IMG/VR virus record: IMGVR_UViG_3300031715_000029
Location: 1 to 21,402 of that record
Reading direction: 5' to 3' (one strand)
Source of the DNA: a virus
Length of the DNA stretch: 21,402 bases
This document shows positions 6,499-12,133 of the stretch, one piece after another. Position 1 is the first letter of the stretch, and each line of letters opens with the position of its first letter. The position numbers were made by a program, and so were the translations under genes. Below the pieces are notes generated by a model that was not told the DNA's origin, ran no database searches, and was given only the letters and a program-made list of their open reading frames with translations.

Positions 6499-6523
6499 GG
6501 GCCGTCCTAGTGGCGGCCCTTTT
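6499..6523 (+). terminator. Rho-independent terminator before the structural operon
   Basis: A 6-bp GC stem (GGGCCG 6499-6504 with CGGCCC 6514-6519) and nine-base loop are followed directly by TTTT and then an AT-rich stretch. It lies just ahead of the strongest ribosome site in the window. In this place it could gate transcription into the structural operon and be a target of the NusG-like protein. Confidence 0.65.
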
Positions 6524-6537
6524 CATTAGGAGGACTC

Positions 6538-7005
6538 GTGAGCAAAGACATTGGCGTCGTGATCGCGTTGCCGGCCGAGATGAAACACCGCATTGACGCA
6601 ATGGCCGCGCAAGTGGGCCTCAGTGCGCAAACACTTATGCTGGCGTGGGTATTGCAGGGGATGAAGGGGCCTGGCGCGGCTCCGTTCGTGCCATTCAACG
6701 GCACGCCAAATCACCGTGGAGGTACGAGAGTTATTGCGGAATTGCCGGTGGATGACGACGACGCCTGGCGCGGTCCGCCTCCCGATGACGATCCCGAGCC
6801 TACGTCAGATGTGGACGTAGACGCCATGATCGCCAGCCGCGTGGCTGAGGCTGAGAGCGCCGGCCTTGCGCAGCCGCCCGGGCAAGCGTACGAGGCGTTC
6901 GGACCGCCGACGGCCCAGGTCGCTCCCGCAAACGTGCGCGCGCTCCGCCGACCTCCGCCACAATTTGATCCAGCTAATCAGGCAAGCCACCTGCGGAGCC
7001 TGTAG
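6538..7005 (+). CDS. Ribbon-helix-helix-like N-terminus with acidic tail, hypothetical
   Basis: The gene starts at GTG 6538, fixed by a perfect AGGAGG ribosome site at 6528-6533. Residues 5-42 of the 155-residue product (VVIALPAEMKHRIDAMAA, then VGLSAQTLMLAWVLQGM) fit the CopG/Arc ribbon-helix-helix pattern: one strand followed by two helices with a GLS turn. The rest is low complexity, rich in Asp, Pro and Ala, including a DDDDAWRGPPPDDDPEP stretch. It is the first gene of the structural operon and lies just upstream of the DUF5681 gene. A DNA-binding role is suggested by the fold resemblance; a packaging or regulatory role would fit the position. Neither is proven. Confidence 0.55.
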   Translation: MSKDIGVVIALPAEMKHRIDAMAAQVGLSAQTLMLAWVLQGMKGPGAAPFVPFNGTPNHRGGTRVIAELPVDDDDAWRGPPPDDDPEPTSDVDVDAMIASRVAEAESAGLAQPPGQAYEAFGPPTAQVAPANVRALRRPPPQFDPANQASHLRSL

Positions 7006-7045
7006 ATGTTTGACCTTGACCTCACAGCAAGCCTAAAAGCAAGTC

Positions 7046-7408
7046 ATGGCAGACCACAACCGCAACCCGAACGGGAAGGGCGGGTTTCAGAAAGGCCGAA
7101 GCGGTAACCCCTCGGGGGCGAAGCGCCGGCATATTTCCGACCTCTCCAAAGAAGCGAGGCAATATGCGCAGCTCGCCCTCGGAACGCTTGTGAAAATCTG
7201 CCGCGAGGGCATCGAGCGCAACCGCCTGACTGCCGCGCGCGAGCTTCTCGACCGCGGATACGGCCGACCGGTCCAGGCCATCGACATGATCACAGCCGGC
7301 AAGAAGCTTTCGGAACTGACCAATGAGGAGCTCGCCGCCTTCGAGGCGCGACTGGTGACGGCCGCCGCAGCTGATGCTGAACCCTCACAGGGTGACATGT
7401 TCCACTAA
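7046..7408 (+). CDS. DUF5681 protein, candidate small terminase subunit
   Basis: The 120-residue protein starts with the typical DUF5681 motif: GKGGFQKGRSGNPSGAKRR (residues 11-29), a basic Gly-rich element. A helical part follows (residues 38-85, with LVKICREGIERNRLTAARELLDRG in two helices) and then an acidic Ala-rich C-terminus ending EPSQGDMFH. DUF5681 genes commonly lie directly upstream of the large terminase gene in prophages of Rhizobiales, which suggests the small, DNA-recognising subunit. Here about 1.7 kb of accessory genes separate the two. The ribosome site is weak. The final 22 coding bases are repeated at 7676-7697, at the end of the small gene 7526-7699. Confidence 0.75.
   Translation: MADHNRNPNGKGGFQKGRSGNPSGAKRRHISDLSKEARQYAQLALGTLVKICREGIERNRLTAARELLDRGYGRPVQAIDMITAGKKLSELTNEELAAFEARLVTAAAADAEPSQGDMFH
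7385..7406 (+). repeat. Direct repeat A, copy 1: end of the DUF5681 gene
   Basis: Twenty-two bases (TCACAGGGTGACATGTTCCA plus CT) encode the C-terminal SQGDMFH of the DUF5681 protein. They recur without mismatch at 7676-7697, 291 bases downstream, and the match continues with CC before and A after apart from single differences. Confidence 0.9.
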
Positions 7409-7443
7409 CCAGGGCAACGGGCAACGAGTCGGGAGTTAAATGG

Positions 7444-7542
7444 ATGACGGCCTTATGGTTTTGGGAAGATAACGGCCCGCTTTGGATGTGGCTATTTGAG
7501 CCCAATGAATTGATGGAATTAAGGGATGATAAACCTGATTAA
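7444..7542 (+). CDS. Very small Trp-rich hypothetical protein, 32 residues
   Basis: The frame begins with ATG 7444, preceded by GGGAG eight bases upstream, and ends at TAA 7540-7542, overlapping the start of the next small gene by 17 bases. The product (MTALWFWEDNGPLWMWLFEP and a short charged tail) has five Trp and several Leu and Phe residues, so it could associate with membranes. No family is known. The ribosome site and tight packing support translation, but the length gives little statistical weight. Confidence 0.35.
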   Translation: MTALWFWEDNGPLWMWLFEPNELMELRDDKPD

Positions 7543-7699
7543 TACTCACCTTGCGGCCCAGGGGGTCGCGCACGCAGGGGCGGACGGCCGTACGGTTGCA
7601 GTCGTCGCCATCGCTATGATATTTATTATCTGTGCCGCCACTGTAGTGTTGTTACGCATGATGAAGCGGCCGCCGTCACAGGGTGACATGTTCCACTGA
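7526..7699 (+). CDS. Small membrane protein carrying the DUF5681 C-terminal tail
   Basis: The 57-residue product begins MINLINTHLAAQGVAHAG, has a single hydrophobic span at about residues 23-45 (TVAVVAIAMIFIICAATVVLL) and ends with RPPSQGDMFH. The last seven residues and the underlying 22 bases are identical to the end of the DUF5681 protein. The stop overlaps the start of the DUF5131 gene (TGATG), so the coupling that would belong to a DUF5681 end is preserved. The gene looks like an inserted small membrane protein to which the end of the upstream core gene is joined. Function is unknown. The tail may be only a recombination scar or may mimic the DUF5681 C-terminus. Confidence 0.55.
   Translation: MINLINTHLAAQGVAHAGADGRTVAVVAIAMIFIICAATVVLLRMMKRPPSQGDMFH
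7676..7697 (+). repeat. Direct repeat A, copy 2: end of the small membrane gene
   Basis: This is the second, identical 22-bp copy of the sequence at 7385-7406, read in the same frame to give SQGDMFH before the stop. The repeat brackets the stretch 7407-7675, which contains the two small genes at 7444 and 7526. Confidence 0.9.
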
Positions 7700-8421
7700 T
7701 GAGAAACAGCGCAATTTCGTGGACCGACCACACCCAAAATTTTTGGGTGGGCTGCACCAAGGTTTCGCCGGCCTGTGATCATTGCTATGCCGAATCATGG
7801 GCAAAGCGCGGAGGTTATCCTGAGTTGTGGAGCGGGTTGCGCCGCCGAACTAAGACATGGAACGACCCGATCAAATGGGACCGGCAAGCCGCGATCGCTG
7901 GGCGGCGGCCGCGGGTGTTCTGTTCATCCTTGGCGGATTTCTTTGACAATGAAGTGCCTCCGGAATGGCGCGCCGAAGCCTTGGATGTGATCCGTAAGAC
8001 CACCAACTTGCGCTGGATGCTGCTGACGAAGCGCATCGGCAACGCTGCCAAGATGCTTCCGCTTGATTGGCCGATGCCACATGTCGGATTGATGGCAACG
8101 CTTGAAAATCAGGAAGCGTTTAATCGGGACTGGCCGAAGCTCGCCAGACTGCCGGCGGCGTGGAGAGGCGTTTCTATGGAGCCGCTCCTCGGCGCCGTCA
8201 ATATCGGCTACGCCGCCCCGGATTGGGTGATCGTTGGCGGTGAAAGCGGCCAAGGCGCCCGCCCGCTACGGCTAGAATGGGTGCGCGACCTTCGCGACCA
8301 GTGTGCCAGGAACCTTATTGCGTTCCATTTCAAGCAACATGGCGGGTTGCGGCCGACATCAAATGGGTGCGAAATTGATGGTCGCGAACACAAGGAATTT
8401 CCCAGCGCTCTTGCGGCATGA
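7699..8421 (+). CDS. Phage Gp37/Gp68 (DUF5131) family protein
   Basis: The 240-residue product begins with the family signature ISWTDHTQNFWVGCTKVS and continues CDHCYAESWAKRGG: cysteines at 19, 26 and 29 with Tyr30 resemble the metal-binding start of radical SAM-like proteins. Later family features are WMLLTKRIGN, GVSMEPLLG, WVIVGGESGQGARPL and a C-terminal FHFKQHGG with a DGREH ending. Length is normal and the frame is intact. DUF5131 proteins are widespread in phages and mobile regions, with no biochemical function that I can state with certainty. It starts at TGATG coupled to the previous gene. Its place between the DUF5681 and terminase genes is not part of the usual head module, so it appears to be cargo. 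Confidence 0.85.
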   Translation: MRNSAISWTDHTQNFWVGCTKVSPACDHCYAESWAKRGGYPELWSGLRRRTKTWNDPIKWDRQAAIAGRRPRVFCSSLADFFDNEVPPEWRAEALDVIRKTTNLRWMLLTKRIGNAAKMLPLDWPMPHVGLMATLENQEAFNRDWPKLARLPAAWRGVSMEPLLGAVNIGYAAPDWVIVGGESGQGARPLRLEWVRDLRDQCARNLIAFHFKQHGGLRPTSNGCEIDGREHKEFPSALAA

Positions 8422-8472
8422 TTGATGGGAGTTTTGCTCGAGCTTGTCCGCGCCGAACGACAAGCCAAGGCG
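8420..8472 (+). repeat. Direct repeat B, copy 1: duplicated terminase start
   Basis: This 53-base stretch is identical to 9074-9126. It includes TTGATG and the first 48 coding bases of the large terminase (MGVLLELVRAERQAKA). After the repeat both copies drift but still share the residue pattern A-I/V-E. The repeats bracket about 600 bases with two small genes. Confidence 0.95.
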
Positions 8473-8499
8473 ATTGAAGAAAGAGAAGTCATTGAATGA
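8425..8499 (+). pseudogene. Terminase start fragment, 24-codon mini-ORF
   Basis: From ATG 8425 the duplicated terminase start encodes MGVLLELVRAERQAKA, identical to residues 1-16 of the terminase, then IEEREVIE and a stop. The stop overlaps the ATG of the next gene (8496) as ATGA. The mini-ORF can therefore act as a leader that hands ribosomes to the inserted genes, in the same way that a terminase start would be entered from the gene before it. It may be only a recombination remnant, or a short peptide with the terminase N-terminus. Confidence 0.6.
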
Positions 8500-8786
8500 A
8501 CCCGAAAACCGTTCTGGGGCTCATGTTGATCTTCATCGCTGTGGGGCTCGGGCTAGTCGTATTTGGGGAACGTAGCCGAGTCGAAGCCGATCGGCTTCTC
8601 CGCAACCCTCCGAGGACAGACCAGAGTAACGGCGGCACATATGGATTCGACGGATCAAGTATTCTTCTAGAAGCTCCGACAATTGATTGTAAAGACGATG
8701 AGATAATGGTGCTCGGCGTCGATCCTCATGGACCGCCAGGCATTGGGCGTTGGTACTGCTTGAAGCACGAACCCGAAGGAAAATGA
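8496..8786 (+). CDS. Small membrane-anchored hypothetical protein
   Basis: The 96-residue product has a positively charged start and a single hydrophobic segment at residues 6-23 (VLGLMLIFIAVGLGLVVF) followed by a polar domain with two cysteines (IDCKDDEIMVLGVDP and WYCLKHEP). This is a type II membrane protein or an uncleaved signal anchor, placing the polar part in the periplasm. No family is recognised. The gene overlaps the mini-ORF before it and the gene after it by ATGA. It lies within the repeat-flanked insert 8473-9073. Confidence 0.6.
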   Translation: MNPKTVLGLMLIFIAVGLGLVVFGERSRVEADRLLRNPPRTDQSNGGTYGFDGSSILLEAPTIDCKDDEIMVLGVDPHGPPGIGRWYCLKHEPEGK

Positions 8787-9079
8787 CGCGTCATATGTCA
8801 GAAAAAAAGTCGACCGGCCAGGCCGTTGAAGTGCCTGAGGCAGCCATTGTCTCCATCATGAATGCGTCTCTCCATGAGTTGAGGGAGGCCCTCAGCAGGC
8901 TTGACGAGCATGTTTTACTGATGACGGACATCACGGTAAAAGAGAGACTAGTAAGGGCTTTCAAGAAGTGCGATCTAGATTGCGCTGATTGGGACGACGA
9001 TGTTCTTGGAGAACTTGCAGAGGTCGTTATCCGCGCCCTAACCCCTTATATTTTTGAGGGGTCAGATAAGGACGATTGA
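8783..9079 (+). CDS. Hypothetical acidic helical protein, second gene of the repeat-flanked insert
   Basis: The gene starts at ATG 8783 (a second ATG at 8795 is possible) overlapping the previous stop, and ends TGATG with the true terminase start. The 98-residue product has a polar start (MSEKKSTGQ) and a mostly helical body (VSIMNASLHELREALSRLDE, then VLGELAEVVIRALTPYIF) with an acidic end. No known motif was found. Coupling on both sides suggests it is translated at levels similar to those of the terminase. Confidence 0.6.
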   Translation: MTRHMSEKKSTGQAVEVPEAAIVSIMNASLHELREALSRLDEHVLLMTDITVKERLVRAFKKCDLDCADWDDDVLGELAEVVIRALTPYIFEGSDKDD

Positions 9080-9126
9080 TGGGAGTTTTGCTCGAGCTTG
9101 TCCGCGCCGAACGACAAGCCAAGGCG
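9074..9126 (+). repeat. Direct repeat B, copy 2: start of the functional terminase gene
   Basis: This is the second copy of the 53-base repeat at 8420-8472, 654 bases away, without mismatch. Here the frame continues into the full terminase ATPase domain, so this copy is the functional one. Confidence 0.95.
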
Positions 9127-9912
9127 GTCGAAAGCAACGAACCGGGTAGAGACCCGCAAACCGAGCGCCGCGGCCCTTTCCGCTACTTCCCGGATGATGG
9201 CGCTCTCCGCCGGGAATTGTATCCGAGGCACATGGAATTCTTCGCGGCCGGCGGGAGGCACCAGCCGCTTCCCACATGCGCGGATGATTGTGACGGTAGC
9301 CCGCATCGCGAGCGCCTGATGCTCGCCGCCAACAGAGTTGGAAAAACGGAATCGGTGGGCGCTTACGAAGTCGCGTTGCATGCCACTGGCCGCTATCCGG
9401 CTTGGTGGCCCGGTTTCAGGTTCGGTCGGCCCGTTGAGATTTGGGCTGCCGGTAAAAAAAATGAAACGACCCGTGACGTTGTGCAAAAAAAGCTATTCGG
9501 CCCGGTCACGACGCACGGCCATCTCAAGACCGTAGAAGGAACGGGCCTCATTCCAGCCGAAGACATCGGTGCCGTGAGCTGGAAACGTGGCGTGCAAGAT
9601 TTGGCCGATACTATCCGTGTCAAGCATCAATCAGGTGGATGGTCAACTATCGGTCTCAAAAGCTACGAGCAAGGTCGCGGCGCATTCGAAGGCACCGAAA
9701 AAGACCTAGTGTGGTTCGATGAGGAACCGCCGGGCGATGTCTACGTCGAAGCGCTCGTACGCACCATGACGACGCAAGGCCATGTTCTGCTGACGTTTAC
9801 GCCGCTTGAAGGGATGTCCGACGTGGTGCGGATGTATCTGCCCGGCGGTGGGCTGCCGAAGCGCGAAGAAGATCGAATGGCCAATGTGCTGAAGGCGGTC
9901 GGCTATTCATGA
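9079..9912 (+). CDS. terL: Large terminase, N-terminal (ATPase) half of a split gene
   Basis: The 277-residue product is the packaging-motor ATPase domain. It shows the Walker A motif ANRVGKTE (residues 84-91), a hydrophobic Walker B with DLVWFDEE (209-216) and the coupling motif TFTPLEG (239-245). It lacks any nuclease domain: after RMYLPGGGLP the sequence becomes unrelated and stops at 277. The nuclease domain is found at 10487-11236. The start is ATG 9079, coupled to the gene before. The stop overlaps the next small gene by ATGA. Normal terminases of this family have both domains in one chain of about 500 residues, and 277 plus 249 fits that well. Whether the two halves assemble in trans is not known. 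Confidence 0.9.
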   Translation: MGVLLELVRAERQAKAVESNEPGRDPQTERRGPFRYFPDDGALRRELYPRHMEFFAAGGRHQPLPTCADDCDGSPHRERLMLAANRVGKTESVGAYEVALHATGRYPAWWPGFRFGRPVEIWAAGKKNETTRDVVQKKLFGPVTTHGHLKTVEGTGLIPAEDIGAVSWKRGVQDLADTIRVKHQSGGWSTIGLKSYEQGRGAFEGTEKDLVWFDEEPPGDVYVEALVRTMTTQGHVLLTFTPLEGMSDVVRMYLPGGGLPKREEDRMANVLKAVGYS

Positions 9913-10172
9913 TTCTCAATAAACTCTCTCCGTCAGCGCTTGAGGCAGCTATGCGGGGCGGGACGGAGCTGTGGGGCCAACGCGGTTCGCTCGTGGAGCA
10001 TATCCTTTATGTGGAGCCTCAGAATGCAAGGGGCGGCCATTATCTCAAATGCCGGTGCGGCTGCGAGAAAAAAGCAAAGTTTCGCTTAATGGCCAATGGC
10101 GTTTGCATGAGCGAGGGATGTGAGTTTTCTATGCACGTGCAAAAAAACATGGAAAACCGGCGTGCCAAGTAA
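9909..10172 (+). CDS. Cys-rich hypothetical protein inserted in the terminase gene
   Basis: The 87-residue gene begins ATGA on the stop of the terminase ATPase half. Residues 44-77 contain HYLKCRCGC (Cys 48, 50, 52), then VCMSEGC (Cys 66, 71), a spacing that suits zinc binding. The N-terminal part is helical (LSPSALEAAMRGG). It has no HNH, GIY-YIG or LAGLIDADG motif, so it does not look like a homing endonuclease. Short A-tracts occur near its end. It sits with the following gene in a 574-base interruption between the two terminase halves. Confidence 0.5.
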   Translation: MILNKLSPSALEAAMRGGTELWGQRGSLVEHILYVEPQNARGGHYLKCRCGCEKKAKFRLMANGVCMSEGCEFSMHVQKNMENRRAK

Positions 10173-10188
10173 CGCGGCGGGACCAGAA

Positions 10189-10497
10189 ATGAGCGATCCA
10201 ACCTTGATCGAGCGGTTGGAAAGATGCGCGGCCCTGCTGCCGGATTGGGCGAATGATCCTGAGTGTGCCATGAAGGAAGCCGCCGCCCGCATCCGGGAGT
10301 TGGAGGCCGAGAATGTGCGTCTTCAAAGAGCAATCGACAATTTAATTGATAGGCCAACGGACGAAGCTAGCCGCCTCCGCGCCCACATCCGGAAGCTGGA
10401 GCGGTTACTTGGCGGCAAGGATACCGCAGACATTGCTTTGGCTGAGTTCGTTAGGAGGCACCCTAACCTCGCCGGCGGGAACGAGGATGCCCGGTAA
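10189..10497 (+). CDS. Coiled-coil hypothetical protein inserted in the terminase gene
   Basis: The 102-residue product starts MSDPTLIERLERCAALL and is dominated by heptad-like helices (AAARIRELEAENVRLQRAI, then ASRLRAHIRKLERLL), a short coiled coil. Similar small proteins with an R-I-x-x-L-E core are frequent in phages of Rhizobiales. Its last codons overlap the start of the terminase nuclease half (ATG 10487), so the downstream half is probably translated by coupling. The end of the gene, ending NLAGGNEDAR, weakly matches the YLPGG site in the ATPase half, a possible repeat at the insertion point. Confidence 0.55.
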   Translation: MSDPTLIERLERCAALLPDWANDPECAMKEAAARIRELEAENVRLQRAIDNLIDRPTDEASRLRAHIRKLERLLGGKDTADIALAEFVRRHPNLAGGNEDAR

Positions 10498-11236
10498 ATA
10501 CGTCGTCAACGCCGGCTGGGATAACGTGCCTCATTTGTCCGAAGAGGACAAGGCCAGCCAGCTCGCCGGCTATCAGCCATATCAGCGGGATGCTCGCTCA
10601 AAAGGATTGCCGCTCCTCGGCGCGGGAGCGATCTATCCCGTTGCTGAAGATTACGTCCTCTGCAATCCGTTCCAAATCCCCGATTGGATGCCTCAATGCT
10701 ATGCGCTTGACGTGGGATGGAATCGCACGGCGGCGCTGTGGGCAGCCTGGGATCATGACCAGGATATCGTCTACCTCTATTCGGAGTACTACCGATCCGA
10801 GGCCGAGCCGCCCGTGCACGCCAATTCTATCCTCGCCCGCGGCAAATGGATTCCTGGCGTGATCGATCCGGCGGCGCGCGGGCGCAACCAAAAGGACGGC
10901 ACGAAGCTCATCGAGGTCTACCACAATCTTGGCGTCGAGATGCTGTTCGCCTCAAGCAATGAATTGGAAGCCGGCATCTATGAGTGCTGGATCCGGCTAT
11001 CGACGGGGCGCCTCAAAGTGTTCCGGACCTGCCAGAACTGGCTCGCCGAGTTCCGCTTCTATCAGCGCGACGAAAAAGGCCGCGTCAAAGACGGACAGCA
11101 AGACCATCTGATGGATTGCATGAGATACATCGTTCTGTCTGGCCTCGCGCGCGCTGTCGTTCGTCCTGCCTCGATGTGGCGAATGCGAGGCGCGACGCCG
11201 CAGCACACTGGCGAATACGACCCGCTGAAATATTGA
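10487..11236 (+). CDS. terL: Large terminase, C-terminal (nuclease) half of a split gene
   Basis: The 249-residue product has the RNase H-like nuclease domain of large terminases: YALDVGWNRTAALWAAW with the first catalytic Asp at 75, GVIDPAARGRNQKDG with Asp127, and DHLMDCMRYIVLSG with Asp206 or Asp210. The N-terminal part (MPGKYVVNAGWDNVPHLS) is the linker that normally follows the YLPGG region of the ATPase domain. The start ATG overlaps the end of the inserted coiled-coil gene. The C-terminus ends GEYDPLKY; in some phages this tail docks onto the portal. All catalytic positions are present, so the half may be active with the ATPase half supplied separately. Confidence 0.88.
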   Translation: MPGKYVVNAGWDNVPHLSEEDKASQLAGYQPYQRDARSKGLPLLGAGAIYPVAEDYVLCNPFQIPDWMPQCYALDVGWNRTAALWAAWDHDQDIVYLYSEYYRSEAEPPVHANSILARGKWIPGVIDPAARGRNQKDGTKLIEVYHNLGVEMLFASSNELEAGIYECWIRLSTGRLKVFRTCQNWLAEFRFYQRDEKGRVKDGQQDHLMDCMRYIVLSGLARAVVRPASMWRMRGATPQHTGEYDPLKY

Positions 11237-11250
11237 ATTCTCGCGGCGGC

Positions 11251-11367
11251 ATGGAAAGCAGACATGCAGCGACATACCGGCAACTTAACCCCGCAGCAGG
11301 TAGACGATCGGCCTGGACTGGAGACGCGTTGCCAGCCGGAGTAGCGCCCGGCCCGCGAGGATACTGA
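11251..11367 (+). CDS. Doubtful small ORF between terminase and next gene
   Basis: The 130 bases after the terminase contain two competing short frames. One (11251-11367) gives 38 residues and ends TGATG on the next gene. The other (11264-11344) gives 26 residues and contains LTPQQVDDRPGLE, which reads more like protein and recalls a short LTPQ motif in small proteins of related phages. Neither has a good ribosome site. One of them may be a remnant. Confidence 0.2.
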   Translation: MESRHAATYRQLNPAAGRRSAWTGDALPAGVAPGPRGY

Positions 11368-11660
11368 TGGTTCGCGCTCTTTACCGCCCCGGCCGCGATC
11401 GGTTGCCGGATGGTGATGGTCTTCCGCCACGTGACTTTCCGCCGGGCCAATCCGCCTGGCAAGAAGCCGGCGATCTCCTCGCCGATCCGGAATCCGGCCG
11501 TCTGATGCGACCGCTTCACGCGGACGACCAGCAATTTTCCGATCTCGTCAACGAGCGCTTACGCACGATGACTTTGGCCGAGCGAGTCGATATCGAGATC
11601 GAGCTGACGCAGCGCTTCCGTCGCGCGCATAGCTTTGACTACGATCCTCTTAAGTTCTGA
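11367..11660 (+). CDS. Hypothetical protein with a terminase-like C-terminal tail
   Basis: The 97-residue product is rich in Asp, Arg and Leu, with a Pro-rich start (GDGLPPRDFPPGQ) and a helical second half (LVNERLRTMTLAERVD). Its last residues are FDYDPLKF; the terminase ends EYDPLKY. Five of the last seven residues agree and two are conservative, although all but one of the codons differ at the third base. No family is recognised. It overlaps the previous frame by TGATG and ends two bases before the next gene. The tail suggests either an old duplication or a product that competes for whatever binds the terminase tail. Confidence 0.55.
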   Translation: MVRALYRPGRDRLPDGDGLPPRDFPPGQSAWQEAGDLLADPESGRLMRPLHADDQQFSDLVNERLRTMTLAERVDIEIELTQRFRRAHSFDYDPLKF

Positions 11661-11662
11661 GC

Positions 11663-11920
11663 ATGGGCGTATTCACTCCGTCGTCCTCTGGCGTGCCACC
11701 GCCTATCCCCGGCGTGCCGCCTGTCGCTTCTCCACGCATGCAAGCCGCGCTCGCGCCGTTGCAGACCAAGATGAAGCTATCCGGCGTGGATGCGCAATTG
11801 CAGCAGCGCCCGGGTCAGCCAGGCCCGGCGCCGCAGAGGCAAGCTCAAAATGTGGACATCGGCGAAAACACGATCGGTATCGGTAATCCATCGGCAATGA
11901 CCGGGACGAGAGCGAGGTAA
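11663..11920 (+). CDS. Pro-rich hypothetical protein, MGxFxPS start like its neighbour
   Basis: The 85-residue product begins MGVFTPSSSGVPPPIPGVPP, and the next gene begins MGIFSPSVPTPPPPPP. The two share the MG-V/I-F-T/S-PS start and a Pro-rich segment, but the remainder differs: here a Gln- and Pro-rich middle and a polar end (NPSAMTGTRAR). The second gene fits the usual small protein of this position better, so this one is probably a divergent duplicate or an inserted gene whose start repeats the neighbour. It is likely part of the particle or of head assembly, but unproven. Confidence 0.5.
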   Translation: MGVFTPSSSGVPPPIPGVPPVASPRMQAALAPLQTKMKLSGVDAQLQQRPGQPGPAPQRQAQNVDIGENTIGIGNPSAMTGTRAR

Positions 11921-11923
11921 TCC

Positions 11924-12133
11924 ATGGGCATCTTCTCGCCGTCTGTTCCGACGCCTCCCCCGCCTCCTCCTCCGCCTCCCGCGGCTAATCCTCCAATCTT
12001 TGCGAGTGGCCAAACGCTCGCCTCTCTCGCCCGGCGCAATCAGGAAAAGCCGATGGGCGGAACTGACTTGACGACGGGCCAAGCGAAGCAAGCCATTACA
12101 ACCGCAGCGCAAGGATTAGGTTCAACCAAATGA
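11924..12133 (+). CDS. Small Pro-rich head-module protein
   Basis: The 69-residue product has the MGIFSPSVPTPPP start with nine consecutive Pro residues, then a short ANPP segment, a basic helix (ASLARRNQEK) and a Gly/Thr-rich C-terminal part. Small proteins of this composition lie between the terminase and portal genes in many podovirus-like prophages of Alphaproteobacteria; I know of no assigned function. Its stop overlaps the portal-fragment gene by ATGA. Confidence 0.5.
   Translation: MGIFSPSVPTPPPPPPPPPAANPPIFASGQTLASLARRNQEKPMGGTDLTTGQAKQAITTAAQGLGSTK

Noticed and set aside
7006-7107. 33-residue frame starting MFDLDLTASLKASHG just before the DUF5681 gene
   Set aside because: It overlaps the DUF5681 start by 62 bases in another frame and has no ribosome site.
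9452-9492. A-tracts in the terminase gene as sites of programmed frameshifting
   Set aside because: The frame continues correctly through both tracts into Walker B and the coupling motif, so no shift is needed.
9909-10497. Intron, intein or homing endonuclease in the terminase gene
   Set aside because: Neither inserted protein has an endonuclease motif, no intein splice residues are seen at the ends, and the halves have their own starts and stops. Insertion of ordinary small genes explains it better, although an intron core was not modelled.
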